Below are positions 13,847 to 14,370 of a DNA stretch of 14,370 nt, piece after piece. The notes beneath the pieces are model-generated. The model did no database searches. It worked only from the letters and a program-made list of their open reading frames with translations, and was not told the DNA's origin. The DNA is from Cytophagales bacterium. GTDB lineage: Bacteria; Bacteroidota; Bacteroidia; Cytophagales; Cyclobacteriaceae. The number at the start of each line of letters is the position of its first letter. Position 1 is the stretch's first letter. The stretch lies in assembly GCA_003541895.1 (NCBI GenBank), contig DPLR01000278.1:1-14370 (forward strand), in the 5' to 3' direction. The position numbers and the translations under genes were made by a program.

Positions 13847-14370
13847 ATGAAATTGTGGCAAAAAGATAAAGACTCGAAAAAAGAAGTAACCGATTTCACC
13901 ACAGGCAAAGATCAGGAAATGGATCTCTACCTGGCAAAGTTTGATGTACTTGGTTCGTTGGCACACATACAAATGTTGCAGTCGATTAATTTACTCACAA
14001 AAGAAGAATTGAGTTTACTTAGTGCAGAGTTAAAAAATATCTATCGCGAAATTGAAAAAGGAAATTTTGCAATTGATTCAGGTGTAGAAGATATCCATTC
14101 ACAAATTGAATTGCTCCTCACCAAAAAGTTAGGCGATGTAGGCAAGAAAATTCACAGTGGCAGATCGCGCAATGATCAAGTGCTTGTGGATATTAAACTT
14201 TTTATTCGCTCTGAACTTGAATCGATCGTAAACGAAACTAAATCACTGTTTGACTTACTGATTCAACTCAGTGAGGCACACAAAGAAAAATTACTACCGG
14301 GCTATACGCATTTGCAGCTAGCCATGCCTTCGTCTTTTGGATTGTGGTTTGGTGCCTACGCAGAAAGTCT
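13847..14370 (+). CDS. argH: Argininosuccinate lyase, N-terminal part (cut by window end)
   Basis: This enzyme splits argininosuccinate into arginine and fumarate, the last step of the pathway. The reading frame starts at ATG 13847 (MKLWQKDKDSKKEVTDFTTG) and is open to the end of the window, giving 174 complete codons of an expected 440 or so. Fumarase/aspartase superfamily blocks are clear: SGVEDIHSQIE, GKKIHSGRSRNDQV and LPGYTHLQLAMPSSFGLWF. The last motif replaces the common QRAQP with QLAMP, a form I associate with Bacteroidota ArgH. The catalytic serine loop (GSSxMPxKxN) lies beyond the window. It is separated from the Nudix gene by seven bases and is the tenth gene of the operon. Confidence 0.95.
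   Translation, partial: MKLWQKDKDSKKEVTDFTTGKDQEMDLYLAKFDVLGSLAHIQMLQSINLLTKEELSLLSAELKNIYREIEKGNFAIDSGVEDIHSQIELLLTKKLGDVGKKIHSGRSRNDQVLVDIKLFIRSELESIVNETKSLFDLLIQLSEAHKEKLLPGYTHLQLAMPSSFGLWFGAYAES

Noticed and set aside
1..14370. CRISPR array, tRNA, rRNA, insertion sequence or prophage features
   Set aside because: No regularly spaced repeats, cloverleaf-like sequence, transposase or integrase motif was seen on either strand by eye.

Overview
The window looks like a chromosomal segment from a member of the Bacteroidota, probably close to the Cytophagales. The base composition is moderate. A TAnnTTTG-type promoter element precedes the main operon, and Shine-Dalgarno sequences are weak or absent. 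Every recognisable protein resembles Bacteroidota versions: a DUF2279 membrane protein, a SOTCase-type transcarbamylase, and an ArgH with a PGYTHLQLAMPSSFG motif. These assignments come from reading motifs and from remembered family sequences; no database search was run.

Layout. (1) Positions 1-1936, + strand: the C-terminal two thirds of an APC-family amino-acid permease, whose reading frame is interrupted by an in-frame TAA at 22-24, then a DUF2279 membrane protein. (2) Positions 1927-5098, - strand: a tightly packed four-gene operon in the order kdsA-like, transaldolase fused to two CBS domains, KdsC-like HAD phosphatase, DedA membrane protein. (3) Positions 5099-5493: a non-coding divergent control region with outward-facing promoter candidates. 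On the + side it holds a long structured leader that looks like a peptide-coupled transcription attenuator. (4) Positions 5494-14370, + strand: a near-complete arginine operon in the order argA-like GNAT, argG, argC, proC, argD, argF' (N-succinylornithine transcarbamylase), argB, argE, nudK-like Nudix, argH. ArgH is cut by the window end. Most gene junctions overlap by 1-4 bases.

How the genes work together. The + operon encodes every step from glutamate acylation to arginine except carbamoyl-phosphate synthase. The transcarbamylase has Val90 at the residue that separates acetyl- from succinyl-ornithine enzymes, so the pathway probably runs on N-succinyl intermediates, as in Bacteroides. ProC adds a link to proline, and the Nudix enzyme is an unexplained passenger. 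The leader carries a short open frame with four Arg codons among its last eight sense codons, then mutually exclusive antiterminator and terminator hairpins. This would let arginyl-tRNA supply control the operon.

The - strand operon resembles a KDO (3-deoxy-octulosonate) pathway, but each enzyme is altered at positions expected to contact substrate. A transaldolase fused to KdsD-like CBS domains stands where the arabinose-5-phosphate isomerase would be. This module is the best candidate in the window for undescribed chemistry, possibly a KDO-like ulosonic acid made from a different acceptor sugar.
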